Assembly: GCA_000376725.2 (NCBI GenBank)
Contig: KZ308307.1
Coordinates: 2,313,226-2,377,225 of the forward strand
DNA from: Ladona fulva
Taxonomy: Eukaryota > Arthropoda > Insecta > Odonata > Libellulidae
Direction of reading: 5' to 3'
DNA: 64,000 bases
A program made the position numbers and the translations under genes. Position 1 is the stretch's first letter. Each line of letters starts with the position of its first letter. Below the pieces are notes generated by a model, which had not been told where the DNA came from, ran no database searches, and saw only the letters and a program-made list of their open reading frames with translations. Shown here piece after piece: positions 26,709 through 41,700 of this stretch.

Positions 26709-29700
26709 GTGAGTCCCCTGCTGGTGAGTTCGCAGTACTGCGAAGATCCCGGCCACGAAATAGAACGCATGACGCGTGGAAGAGTGTAGTCGACATTTGA
26801 GGGCATTCAGGGACTTTGGGGTCCGGATAGAGAGTTCGGTAGCCTACAATGTGAAGGTGCTAAGATATCGGGGAAAACGGATTCTTTCAAAGGATTTTCT
26901 CTCCTTTCAATCGATGCGGGTTTAATCTGTCGAATGTTCCTGTAGAGTTGGCGATGAGGGCGGCTTAACTTAGTGTCGCTAGCTGAACATGGCGGGTGGC
27001 TGGTGATGCATAGTAAAAATGCCGACGGTATTTGGATTTGAGCTAAATAATATGTCTTTAAAGTATTGGAGATTCAGTGGCTTCTTATTGATTGAAACGG
27101 AAGAAATTGAACTACCATTTGACTTGTTTTATCGATTATCTGAATGAAAGAAAGTCAGGTATGGTTCTTCCATTTCTAAAATACTTCCAGTGAACGTAAT
27201 AATGATCGGAAAAGGCTTATTCTAAAACTCTTCGTATTCTTTCTTATTCTTAGAAACTCAAAGGGTGCAAGAAAACGATATTTAACATTTCGCTGAGGTT
27301 ACTGTGATAGTAACTGGAATTATCCCAGTCGAAATTCGAATATTAATTTCTTTATTTACTGTGACGACATAGTACACAGATTAAAAGTAGATATATTATG
27401 TAAGAAGATGAGAGGCTTTACTCAATATTAACAATGCACACTGACTGTAAATACATTTAGACTACATCTTCTATCTGCCAGCATGCCTTGGGTTGCCACA
27501 ATAATAATAAATTGAAAAAGTAAGTGAAATTATCCTTGCTGGAAAAACAGTTGATATGAAGGTCGACTTAAAATAATCATCGGTTTTTATTTTTGTTGGT
27601 TTATCAGCTGTCGTTATATTTTCGCATTGGCTGACCGTAATTTTTTCGTAATTTGCGAATAGTATAATAAATATCATGTTACATGCAATGTCCAAAAAAA
27701 ATTTGGAACTTAGTTTGTCGGGTTAAATAATATGTTACTCGGTTTTGTACCGGTTCAGTTTGCAGTTAGGACAAAGATGACATTCATTGATTGTGTCGTG
27801 CTTCTCTAAAATACGTAATTTACGTGTTTGAAATGCGTCTTTCCTTTAGAAACTAGAATCTATCACGATTCAGAAAAAGTGAACCAATCCATAAGTGAGA
27901 ACTGGAGAGAACAGAGATGTTGATTACCTATTTTTCATTTCTGTAGATTTAAAGAAGAAAGAGAGAGTAGTCTCCAGTGCCACCTGATAATTGTAACGGG
28001 TTATAAATAGATTAAGATCGGTTAAATTCCGTCTAAGTGAGAAGTCAGCTTCAGTGCCATCGACCTCACGTTTAAATTTCTGTTGCAGCAATGCTAAACG
28101 TCATTCGTATCTCTTTAGCACAGTTTACGAACCTCAAAATCACAGATCGTCGCGAAAGGGATCAGTTCATGCGTGCGTCTTGTTTCGTTTTAGAAGGCCT
28201 TCTAAAGAGTAATTCTTTATTACTGTGGGAAACCCGTTTTCTGAACGGTGTGTGCCAATATACGTCTTATACCCCATCGACGCCAGCGAAGACTTAGCTT
28301 CTAATCCACCTGTTGAACCCGTCCGCCGATCCGCACCGATACATTCCGAACTTCATCGAATCATTTTTCTTTCCTTTCCGTGGACCAAGTGAGAAAACTG
28401 TCGCCACTCGGAGATCGGATAAGATGTACGATTCTTGGGAAATGGATGGTTTCTGCCCTTTCAACTTAGTCGCTTATGTTGTGGCCATTTGATCGGACTC
28501 TTCCGTGCCTTAGAACGTCTTTCCAATGGGATTAACAGTTGGCTACAGAAATTCCGTGCACGATTTCCAAATTATTTAAAAGCTACGGATTTCTTTGTTT
28601 CCCGCCTCAGATTTTGTATAACCTTGTTCCTACATTGCTATCTCATTTTGTCTTTTTATGATTATAAATTTACGATACAAATCGGAATATTTGGATAGAG
28701 AAATGGGGCACTGGCATGCCTTTTGTCTTCGTAAATTTATTTCGGTTGAAATTAATAATAGAGGCATCTCTATAGCAATAAAACTGAATTCCACAACTTT
28801 ATCTATCTAGCTAAATAATTTGTTATTGGGTTTTGAACTGGTTCGGTTTGAAATGAAGATAAAGACTGCATTCATTGATTGTGTCTTGCTTAAGTTACTA
28901 ATGTTTAAAAATAAATTATGGATAATATCTTTAAATAGCCTCAAAATTGACAGAACTCCGTTGTTTTTAATTTATTTCTTTGGTATTTATTTCGTAATTA
29001 ATTTTATGATACTATTAACGTTAAACGCGAGAACTATTTCCTACTCCTCGGCAGACCTTAATTTTAAGTTTTCATCCATCCTAAATCGTATAATAAATAA
29101 AAAGAGCTGTCCATGAACAACTCAACTCTTTTGGGATAAGAAGTTCTAAGAGAGCGATTGAAACCGAAGATATTATTTTTATATTTCGATAATTTTATTA
29201 TAGTTATCGAGTTGATGTAACGTCTTGTGCACATTTCTCATTTCGTAATTCGATAAACTGCTGTTGGAATCTTAAATACGTCTTCTCCTTGGAAAATCGG
29301 AAATTCCATTCACAAGGCCAACGACAAGGTCTCGTTAATATCTCATTTTTGATATTTTGTTTCGTTTGAGGAAAATTCCGATTCCGAAAACGATAGCGAT
29401 TATTCAAAGATTTCGGAATTCGTATTGTGAGTATAATCCATGTGTGGACAGTAGATCGACTAATGAACAGAATCCCTTCGAAGACGATGTTTGTCTCACG
29501 ATTTCCTAGCTAACTGACCGTCAAATTAATAAAGGTTTGCCGAAAATTAGGAAATAGTTATCGAGTTTAAGGTTAATAGAATCATAAAGTCAATTGCGAA
29601 ATAAATACCAACAAAATAAATTTTAAATAACGGGATTCTGACTATTTGATGCTATTAAAAGATAGTATTACCCATTATTTATGTTCAAAAATTAGTATTA

Positions 29701-32700
29701 CATTTTTTGGAGTATTTGATTAAATCCCGCCGGAGGCCGGAAAGATAAACACGACGATTATTTGTTTGAAATTACAAAAATAATTGTGAAAACGTCTTGA
29801 ATTTTCATCGATCTTTTTTCTCCGCTTGCCGTGAATGAAAATCAATCGCATTTCTCTGTTTTTGAAGCATTTTTTGGGAGTGTTCCATAGCGTTATCGTT
29901 GTAGAGATCTCCAATTCTTGTTAGGGTAACCTGCTTTGGATGAAAAAAAAATCCCTCCTTCTGACATCATCCTAATTCTCCAAAGAACCTGTAATATCAA
30001 AACGATAGTAGTAGTGTAAATTTTTTTCGACAGAGGAGGTCACTTCGTACGTATGGACTCCCACCGATAATCGAACCCGGGACCGCTTTCCACTTGGAAG
30101 GCAAACGCACTAACCACTTGGCTATCCGGAAGCCTCCGCAGATCGGTATCGCCATCGCCAATAACATCGCAGTTGGCTCTTTTTCATCATCTTCGTTTAA
30201 AGAAACAGCGTTTGTATAACATCCTGCGTCGCATCAGCTTGTGTTTGTTCCGTAAGATGGTCGTTATCCGAACATGCGTTCTTAATCCGAGCGAAAAAAA
30301 CCTTTGGCGAAAGTGATCGTTGCCAGAACTGCTCCTCAATCGAATTGCGCCTCCAGAATTGATTGTCATCTGTTTCATTAGCGGTTCGATTCCTTCAGCC
30401 AAGAAATAGAAATGAAATAATGTAATTAGAAAGCATTTACAACCTTGACATTTCACCAAGAGAAAGTAGATATTAACACTAGGTGCTCTTAAGCAATAAT
30501 TCAAGTTTAAACACAGCCATATGAAGCTTTCAGGTTGTCTGTTTCCCTTTCACCAAAACACAAATGTGAAAGCCACGTAAATCATGAGGTGTTAACAAGT
30601 ACTGCTAACTCCTTAACGGTGACGCTGTGAGCCATTGACTCGGAAGAACTCTTGCCGAAGGACATATGAACTAGAGGTATGCATGGGCCGAAATTTCCGG
30701 CCCGGCGTTTTCATAATTGAACCTAAACCCAATCTGGCCAAAGCTTAGAAAAAACTTCCGCTCCCAAAACCGACCCGAACCCTGAGCTTATCTTAAATCC
30801 CGCAGGTATCAGTCGTCACGTTGCATAAGGAAACGCATGCATTTATTTCACCTCATTATCATTCCTTCAGTAACTTCAGTAACAGTAAAATATCTTTAGA
30901 ACGTAATACAATGTTAAAAATATAAATCATACAAATATGTGTACCATATTAATACAATTTTGTGAATCTCCATCGTTATCTTTTTAATCTCTTTAATGAT
31001 CATAGCGAAAAATGCGTGTGAAAATAAATAAATTTGGTTAATGGATATTATTTGATTCTAAAGAGACAGCCATTTCATATTCATCAGACATTTCAAATTT
31101 TTAGTAGTTTAGGCTTCAAGGCATAAATATACCCCAGAGCTCAACGTATTGTCAAAGTATTTGTGTATAATTCTTCGCTTCCGAATTTCTCGTAATTCAG
31201 TTTTTTAAATAATTAAGTTTGATAGAGTGATTGATATTTATCAATCCTATTTATTAACTGAAGGAAAAATTTCATGTTTCCACTTAACCTCACAATAGCT
31301 TCGTTTAACGAAAGCTGTCGCTGGTGTAGTAGTCTATTTCGGTGTTAATAAATTTCCTTTTGTTCCCACTTACTTATTAATTGACTATATCTCTATTGGG
31401 AAATTTTCTCGCACTAGCCTTCCTTATCAGATTAAAAATGTATTTAAAGATCGCCACTCTTCAATAATTTTAATTGTATTATTAGGCTCCTTTCCGCTAC
31501 ATAATTGATCTAATTGACAATTAATTTTTTGGAACTATATATAATTTCTGATCTTTATCTTATCGAAATATACACAATGAAATAAGCCTGTAATTTTTTA
31601 ATACCGGTGTTTTCCTCGGGTTTATAATCATATCAGTCAGTAATTCACTAGCTTTCAGCGTTAACTTTACAGTTGCGCGATATCTTATTGGAAGAGATTG
31701 AGTTTTCCAGGCACCCCTTGCACGTCCAATTTTTTTTTTAGAAACAAGACTCTCTTTTGTGATGGATATTTATATAAAAATTTTCTTCGGTGTTTCGCTA
31801 ATAAAAGGATGGACTCCTTCTCATATCAGTAAAGAATTTCCTTTCTCGTTTCACATTTCGCGTGGGGTCCTGAATCCCTAATTTTTCGAGGGCTCCGCGA
31901 GAGTACGAAGCTCCAGTTACTTTTCCCATCGAGGTCTAAGCGTCATCGAAATTGAAAATCGTTCCTGAACTTTGATATTTCGTGTGCAGCATCCGTAAAC
32001 TGATTTACCTAATCTCGAGTTATGGTTAGGTCGAAAGTAGCGCTATCAGGTGACTTTCGATTTGATTTTCATGTTCGCATCCCCAGAACGGTCTCCTCCG
32101 GGTTTGCCTTTCGGCCTCTCTAATCCACCCCATCGCGGTTTAATCACTCTCAGTTCTCGCTCAATGATAACACCTCCCTCCTCGAATCTTCCGATGGGAA
32201 TGTTCAATTAAAACCTGTCCTCTCGTTCGCAGTACGCGATCCAATCGACTTTTCCCTACTTTCCCCCAAAGCTTCGAATCCTAGGGATCAACCCTGCGCT
32301 CGCAACTTTGAATCCATTCCACGAAACGGCCGTAATTGAAAATTCTGGCACGCGTAGGCGTAAGCGGTGAAGCCTTTAACGGTGTGTGTGTGTGGGATTC
32401 TCCCCTGCTCGGCAGGAGCAACAGCTAAGGGAGCGAATGGGGGCACGGATAATAATTGAACGGACCCTTCCAAAATTGCCCATCTCTCTTTTTCTAGAAA
32501 AACCCATCTCCGTCGCCTACCTTCTCTCGTAAATCTCAGCGGGAATGCGAAATTGTTGCGTGGGAGAGGGAGAGATCTTCCAAGTCTGTGTGAAAGTCGA
32601 AAAAGTAAAATGCCCGTCGTAAAGTTTGGGAACCGATACAGCATTGCCAAAATCACCCGCCGCCAAGGCTCTCACTGGGATAGGCCTTTCTTATGGCTTC

Positions 32701-35700
32701 TGGTGCACTTAAAATTGTGTGTAAACATAGTAGGACAAAGGACCTCTCGTAGGACAAGTTCGTTGATGGTTGCCTCGTTAGACGGGTTTTGGCTCTCTTT
32801 CGAATTATCATAATTAAGAAAAGAGCATTATGGTTAAAATACTGTGAAACTTTTCTATAGCGGAATCGCGTGGTGCCAGAAAAATTTACGTTGTGGACAG
32901 GTATCCGTAATATACAGGTTCGAAGTAATGGAAATAGATTTCTATCCCGCAAGTCGGGACCGAGAAGTTTGTCCGTTATTTACAAGTTTCCGCGTTGTAC
33001 AGGTTCCGCCATGGTCAAGTTTCACTGTGATATGCAGTTTATAAGCGATATTTCAACTGAATTCCTGCTAGTCTACTTAATGAATGAAATAACTTTTTAC
33101 TTTTGGTTTAGGGTATCTTTCATTTACTTATACCTCAATTTTTTTGTGGTTGTGATAAAATAAAAATTAATGAGTTATGAGTGGCGCTGAATGTTATTGT
33201 CATTCTTTACTAAATGCTATGAACGGCTTTTTGTCACAAAGCTGCAATTACGTAAATGGTTCTTACTGATAGTACTCAGATGCAATGAGAAAGCAATAGA
33301 AAACTACCTCCCTTCCCATCTTGCCCAGAAGCCTGATTCCCTTTCCAAACCTATTGGTTACTTATGGCGTAGGAGTCAAACACTTTCGAGTTGCAGACTT
33401 TATTGAACTGAAGGGAACCTGAAGTATTTTCATCCATTGTATTCAAACCTCGACATCGTGAAATTCGCTGATGCTCTCTCAATTGTACGTGAAATTTAAA
33501 TATAAAACTTTGAAAAACCTATGTTTACGACAGTATTGAATCTTCGAAGTATTTCTTAGTTTTCTAATCGCCAGTTTCTCGACATTATCTATAAAATTCA
33601 GGTGTAGTTTTCTTATTGAAGAGTTACACATATCGTACAAATAATACGCGAGCGCGTTATCCGGGTGAGGAGATAAGAAATAGAAATTAGGAGGAGATAA
33701 GAAATTTACGTAGAAATACTTGCAATACATTTTACTTCGTTGAAATACGCCAAGAGTCGAGAGTGACTCGATGCTTCACTCAAGAGAGAGCAATTACTTG
33801 GCGGAGATGATAGTAACGTTGCTGACGTTCGACACTTAGACTGTCAAATTTTTCTTTATGGAAATTTTTTATCGATGACTACGCCAGTTGATCGGTGAAA
33901 AAGGGGAAGTATTTAAGATTTTTGTCTAATTCACCTGCCTTACCTCACTTTACGGGAATATCTTAAATTCCAACAAAATCTTCTGTTTTGCAGCCAAAAA
34001 TGTGAGGACCTAAAAATCGTGCTGATATATACATATACGTGGCAGTATCCACAGCGTGATCAACGGCGCATATGTATACTGAAAAGCACATTTCCAAAAG
34101 CAAGCCAATACGTAGATTTTGATCCTGTAAGTCAGCCTTGAAGTAGTCGAAATCCAAGTAAATGCGGAATTAATTGTTTCCCGCAGATACATGAATTTAA
34201 GTCAGTTCTCTAATTATCGGAATGGCCCCCTTCGGCCCGCCAAGTCATGAAATTCGTCCATCGGTTATCCTTCCATAGTCGCATCTTATCCTATGGGAAA
34301 TCTCCCCATAAAATGTGGGGTGTAAAAGAAAACTTGGCGTGAAAGGCTTGATAGCACCTTTGCCATATGAGAGGATTTTTGGCCACTTTTGCCGCTACAT
34401 CTGCTCTACTTCTCCGTCAATAGCGCCACCTAATAAAATCCAATCGAAACTAAGCCTCCTTGTTCCCTATCTCCTCTCCCTCATCTCTCTGTTTCCCATT
34501 TCATTTCCCATCGGCCGCTTTTCCCTTCCATTCATCCTTGCCCTCCCCATTCTCGACTACCATCCTTTCTTTTCCGGAAGCCCTATACTTTTGCCTTTAA
34601 ACCCTCTTCGGTGGGAGATACTCGGCATTAACGACTCACTCGCCGCCTTTCTTCTCTGGACTCGATAGCTGGAAAGATCATCCTCATCCCCTTTCCTGCA
34701 GATCCCCCCTCTGTCCCGTTTCCTTTTTCCGCCTCTTTCTTAGGTATCGGCGAACCGAGGAGAAAATCACCTTAAGTCTACTCCGCGCTTCGAGAGCAGT
34801 GACTCAATTAGAGAGGAGCTCTCGGAGATTGTAAAGGATCGGCAGTCGTTAAAAGAGGCGGCTTAGGTTTCCGATCCACGAGCTCGCAGTCTTTTGGAAA
34901 ATTTATCGGCGTTCGCGGCGATGCCTGCGTTTATTTCGGTGGAGAAGATGATGATGGAACTACGAGTGTACGTACTAATCAACTATCAGGGCGGAGTCTT
35001 TGGAAAGCATTTAGTTTTATTTGGGAGTAATCAACGCTTCAATTCCAAGCGTAATCATTTGATCGCGGCGGGTGTATCTACGAAATTTATATCGTCTTCG
35101 TAAGTTTCGCAGTATCACGGTGTCCGCAAATATTTTTCAGAAGTCCTAATAAAGTGAAATATATGAAGAAGAATGACATGGTAGGACTCCACGAACTGGA
35201 GGTTGTAGATCATAAAAAAATGCTAATTTCAATTAATTTATCACTGTGGTGATCGCTACCTAAAATATATCTTCGTTCCTTTTCGTACCTTCGAGTGATT
35301 TTTTTAGTTTTAGCAAACGCTGAAAATATTGTAAACGAAATTTCTTGTGCCGTTGCGAAGGGGAAAATATTAATGGATAATTTATAATTTCATGTTAAGA
35401 TAAGGAAAAATGCATTTTTTCTATTATGAATGGGGTTTTATTTTTTATGGAAAGGAAATGGTTAACAGCGTTGACGTTATCACAGTAAACGAATCATAAT
35501 TACTATTTCGGTATTGTAACTGCCGGATAAGTATTTCCTTATATTTTTAATTAGAAAAACGATCGCCTAAAAATTATTTTTTTCAAATAGTGTGCTATGC
35601 AATTCGTTTCGAAGTCCAGAGTAACTGTCAATGTATTTTGATTCACCTTCGATTTTTTAACTCGGGGAAATCGCCTCTGTTCCGATACGGAATTGAGTTA

Positions 35701-38700
35701 TCTCTTTCTGTCGAAATCTTCCTAACAAGTTTCGGTATGCTTTGATTAATCATGATAAATTACGATTATTGGTGTGAGATTTTTTTCTTTCATTGTACAA
35801 CAGTAGATTTTCAATGCTACGAGATCTATGCCTTCTTTAGGGAATCACTATGCACGCTGCTAATCGTTCGACAAATTTATAAAAGGAAGTATGCGAAAGA
35901 AAAATGCTTGGAAAGCAGGAAATTTCAGTTGTGAACTCTATTTGGGGAAGACAAAGCGACCACCAATCAATACATTATTTAATACTAGGAGAATAAAATT
36001 TATTTGGGACTGTGGAGGTAAAGATATACAGTTGTACCTCAACTACTCATTCTACATTCGAACCTTTCGACATACGAACTTTTTTCTTACTTCATTATGA
36101 CCTTTAACCACTAACTTATTTTCGAGATACGAGCTAAAAAATCCGAAAAGGTATCAAGCAGAACGGGGTTTCGATGTTCAAACTTTTAAGAGTTAAGAAC
36201 TTCAAACTGTAACTAATGAAGTTCGTAAGTCGAGGTAACACTGTAAAAGATATTTAAAAATTCTGTCGTCCAATGCGAAGCTCCTCATCAAATTCAGCAT
36301 AGACGATAGAAAATAGGAAAGACAGCATCTTGTTATAATAATACCACCGAGATATTCTATGAATGAATTAAGGAAATTTTCTGTAGGAATGAATACAGCG
36401 GTTACGTAAGGAATCCCAAAGTTGTTTGTTATTTGTAAAAGCGACTTCTTTTGAAGCTCTCTTATATACTGAACTACACATGCAACTGCCATGTCATTGA
36501 CTCCGATAACATTTTATCGTCGATTAATGGAAGAACTTCAAGATGCGGGACGTGGGAGAATCTCACTATGGGATGCAACATCTGGAAGAGATTAATTAAC
36601 ATGGGGAAGTTATGGCACGCATACTAAACACCAAAGTATTGCCGAGTTCGACTTAATACATCAGCTCAAATTTGAAAATTCCCGCTGTAAAGTTCCTTAA
36701 AATGGTATTTGACGCATCAAATTCTTTCGACCATTCTGCGTTCATGGTCTCCTTCCCGGAAAAACAGAATCTTTTGAGTCGCGGTGAAAGAGTTGTTTTA
36801 CCACTTGGTGTGATGTCTCATCCTTTCATCAGGGTGTGAACCTGGGGCCGATTTCTCTGCCGGCTTTGAACTCCTTTTGATCTTTCCTCCTCGGGCTGCC
36901 ATTCCATCATGCATGGGGAGGGCCTTTATGACGATAAAATCATCCTTGAATACGCAGAGATTGAATCAATTTATCTCCGAGAGTCTTTGGATAAGAGCCT
37001 CTTTCATCTTTTAATCAACATGCTCTCGATGCAAAGGAAATTGCGTTGCCTCCGATGTTTGAAACTCGTCGCGCGACCTTGCTGCGTGACAAAATCCGAT
37101 CGTGTCGGATAGTTCTGTGACGGGTGGGAAAAGTTTTCCCCAAGCTGGAAATTACTCCATCTCACGTATTTCTTTTCGAGTTCAAATTAAATTTATTCTG
37201 CGTTCGCCCCCTCAGGCGACGCTTTTCATCATTGGCGTCACCCACTTCTTTGAATGACGCGGAAAATTTATCGCCGTTAAGCCTTTGTAGATTTCAGTCA
37301 CTTAACCTTTTTACTTAAGTTAAATTATCCGGATACCTCTTTTAATCTTGTCAAACCAGATAAACGCTTAATTTGATGTGTTAGGTCCTGCGATGGGCTT
37401 AATTGAGTCTCTTCGAGTCCGGAGAATTTTACTAAAGCACGTGTGTCTACAGTCTCGGCAAACGAGTAACTCTGCGTATGATTTTTGGCATGGGACACTG
37501 CTAACGAATCAGCTAATGTATGTACGAGTAGTAGTAGTAGTATTGATAAAAGTGCTTCGAAAGCTAAGGTCATTTCGCACGTAGGCTCCCACCGGGAATC
37601 GAACCCGGGAGTATGTACGAGTAACGTGTACACGTAAACCAACTCATTAAATCATCACATCAAGCCAAAAATCAAAGATGTCGGAAACGAATTTGTTGTG
37701 CTGCCCAATTTTACTTATCATAGTTTTTATTTTTACGATTTGTAACGCTACGGGAAATCGCATATGAACTAACGAAGATGATTTCGGCACACAATAACTT
37801 CGTCAGCCTAGGTATCACCGCATTTTTTTACAGTCTCGTCTATCAAAAGACCTACTTTTGTCTCGTCAACGAACCTTTGCCTGATGAAGTGGAATATATT
37901 ACCGTGGAGTCCCCATTATTGCATGTTACGTAATTGATTTACAACATTACGGCTGTTGATGAACACGGCATAGTCGTCGTTTTCATCGTTGAAGATATCT
38001 TTAGCTAACTCTGAACTGTTTCCTCAATCGTCAACTGCATCCAGAAGAATTTTCATCGGATATTAAAGGAACGAGTTTCACTTCATTGCCAAGGTCGTTG
38101 CGGCACTCTACGTGTTTTCGTTCATCGACAGCGTCCTCGGAATGTCACCCGATCTACAAAGAGGAATTAGTTCCCTTCCGAAGAGAAAAATATCTCTCAA
38201 GGAGATCTAGTGCGAATTTTTCGGAGGGTCGCCGGCGCGTGTAATTGAGTCGGCCTCCGCGTGGAGTCTCTATCAGCTAATCATTTCGTTTTGATTCGTC
38301 CCCGCGTTCGATTAGCCCATCCGCCGGATGACGTGATTAAAGTACGTGTGTGACCGTTCCAATTAGAGAGCCCCCATCAATCGCTCGCTAACCGCCTTCC
38401 AAACCCAAATTCTCGGTTGTGTGGTAGGACTAGGCTCGAGGGAACCCCTTGTTTATATTTCCAATTATCGAACGGAGTCAATGCTGTTACCTCCCTCTCC
38501 CCACGACCCTCTTGCTTTCTTTCGTTCCATCACCGATTTGCGGCTCCATTTTCTAATTCCCAATTTTCCTGCTCTTCCCCGTCGTCATTTTTGGCTACTT
38601 TGTTCATTTCGTAGTTTCGTGATGGTTTTTACCGCCATATCTTAACGAAATGAATATTTTCAATTAACTTTCGGAATGGGAGAGAGAGAAATGTATCTTT

Positions 38701-41700
38701 CGTTCACTTTTTCTCGGTGTTTTTCGTAGCTGTGATTATATGAAACCGAGTGACGCTATGTAATAGTATTCATTTTGGTCACTCCTTATCAATTGCAATA
38801 AAATGCATGTCATTATTCTGCGCTTACATGAATTCGTTCCTCTTGTACCAGGAACAAATTCAAGCGAGGATTCTGGCCCCGCGAGGAAAGCAATGGCGAA
38901 CTATCGTACCTCACACCCCATCTTGCCTAGTAAGACTCATTCCCTCTCCAAAGCTTTCGATTGATTACAGTGGAGGGGATTAGGATTCAACCTTCCTCCG
39001 GGCTGATGATTTTACTGACGGAGAATGTTGGCATAACTTCAATGACATTATTCTTCCAATTGAGATATTAACCGAATCTATATTGCCATTCTTTTTTCGG
39101 AAGTTACGCAAAAAGCGGCCGCGAACTGGGTATCTTGAAATTCAAGGAGTTAGGTTTATGAAATCGTGATTTAATGGTCAGTGTTCCTCATACTTTATTT
39201 TCATCACGACACACCGAATTGGCCAGTAACACAGCCAATTAAAGCCACTAAATAATATTATGGGAACAACCGTCTGATTCTTTTTTCGACTTGTGCGAGG
39301 TTTATTCTGGTCCTTTTTCGAATGGAGAGTGATCCTTACCAAAGCATAATAAAACGGTCGAGTCTTGCTAAGAATGTTGTTCTTCTGGTTTGTCTCAGTC
39401 ACTCGGTTGGTCATTTCGGCCAGTCCTTTCGCGTTTGCGTCTATGAATGGAAATGCCGGTTTGGTTTTGACTTTTAAGAAAGAAAATCAAGGGCGATTTC
39501 ATTGTTTCGAGCTTTGTTGGTACTTTATTGAACGGATATTTCCTGTTTGCATGGATATGCATTTGGAGAAGATCCACACTAAGAACGCAAGATACTTGTT
39601 GCAGGGGAGTTGACATCCAATTTTTATTTCTATCATTCTTAAACATTTTACTGCTGTAGTCGTTCAGGAAGATTTGCAGCAACTTACAAATTTTGAATTG
39701 TTTAACATCGATATTTATCGCTTAATTTTTTTTTATATTTTAGTTATCTCCGTGATATATTATCTTACACTTAGACGTAAAATTCCCTCTTTCGTGTTTA
39801 GCTGTTAAATATCACTTTTGAATAATGTGTGATCCCATGTTTGTAGATTACGCCCACAGAAATCGGTCCGGGAGATAAGATAGTTAGATTTGGGACAATC
39901 AATCGAAAAAAATAGTAATTCGATTGTTTTCGTTCGAATGATTCACCCGCTTTCGTTGGATGATGGTTTTTCTGCAGCAGTTTATCGAATATTTTCGATG
40001 TCTATTGGTCTCGTCTTTCACGTTATCGTGAGAATCCATAACAATTTAATCTATTATATCCGGAAAAGCGATATGTCACTTCCTCTTTGCTCTTTTGATA
40101 TTGCAGACTTTATGATGCACATATATTACTTTTACGATATTTCTTTAAAACTTGCGCCAAAATTTGATTTACGTAAGCATCCAAAACCGGAAGAACCACT
40201 TTAATTATCAACAAGGTTGAATTCTGGGTGGCAGGTTTCTCAAATTATATCGGGTGCTGTTCATTTGGATAGAATGAGGTGGCAGTTTTTCACCAAATTA
40301 TTAATTCTTAGGCAGTGACGAACGAATAGACTTTGAGACAGCTCTAAATTTGAGCCCGGAAGAACTTTGTTACCGTCATTTCCATAATTTGGCGCTCCAA
40401 AAATGGTTTCGTGGTCGAAGGTCTTCGGTGACGTGTTTTGTCAACTAATGATTTTAAAATACCTGCGGCGTTCGAAAGCAGTTCCTGACGTTCGAAATGT
40501 AAGAGAGCCCAAGCATTTCGTACGACGCTATAAGAAATCCATCACGGATGTAATCAGTATTTATTTGTATGTGTCAGTCATAAACTCACTGCCCTACGTT
40601 TGCTTTTGGATTATTTTCGTAGTTTCTTGCGCTACCGAAGATGAAATAACGGGAAATCTTTCTATGAAATGCTGTTAAGAATGGTCACCTCCGAATTAGG
40701 AGTCTCTGCACAAGTGTGCGGTTGTCTCAGTTTAGCGGGAAGCGTCGAAATAAATATTATGTTCCTCGCTGCGTTCATAGACAGTTCATTCGAGATTCCA
40801 TTATCACTCCGTCCCATCACTCCACGCCCGCCTTCGGTTTGCCTTTTTGTTTGCTCAAGAAAGTCCAGAGGAGAGATACGGCCGGTTTCCGTCTATGAAG
40901 TTGGGAAGGGGAGGTGCAGAAAGACCTCAGGAACGGAGTCGTCTTGCCGTCAGTAATCTTGACAACTCGGACGGATGTTCACCGTGGCGCCAAATGCCTT
41001 CGTCAACCCTTCGGTATCCTACGGTTTACTCAATGACACGTGGAATTACACGTTGTTATCACAGGAGGTATGAACTTAGAAGATCGTTCCCTCATCCGAT
41101 TAGTTTATTTTTGCTGCAGCGGTCCGATATGTGGAGTGTTTATCTCGTGATCGTCTTGTCGCCGACGCCTCCGCTTCCAAAATCGCGATTGACGTGTTTG
41201 TACGGTGCGGTGTAGCTTGATGGTACGACGGTGTGTTGCGGTTAAGTGTACGTGTGATTCTACTGATGTGTTCTTCGTCGAAGTTCTTTGTGTTCTACTT
41301 GGATGCGATGCGCTTCTCATAGTAGTGGAATTTTACTTCAAATTTTTCGAAGACGGGATGTATTGATGCGTGAAAAAATGTTTTCTATTAATTGCGTTTG
41401 TTCATCTTCCGTTTCCATTAGTCGTCTTGTTTGTATTTAAATTCGAGAGGTGCCAATAGAGCGACAAAAGTGAAGAAGTTCGTGATGTAATCCCGTTAGC
41501 AACTAAGGTGATTTCTGCGGGTACTTAACAAAGCGAGCTCTCGAATCACACCTAGAGCAGGCGTTTATTTTGGGCCCTTAGCAATTTTTGGAATGCGAAA
41601 GGTCTGAAAATGATAGTTCGCCGACTCCTCGCCTCACGCCAGCAGGTTTTTGTGCTAATAATGTCTATGTGATTGTAAATTACAATGCTCGGCCATACGA

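Noticed and set aside
30001..30131. tRNA gene on the minus strand
   Set aside because: A and B boxes are present, but no acceptor-stem or anticodon-stem pairing could be drawn, and the sequence recurs with target duplications elsewhere: a SINE.
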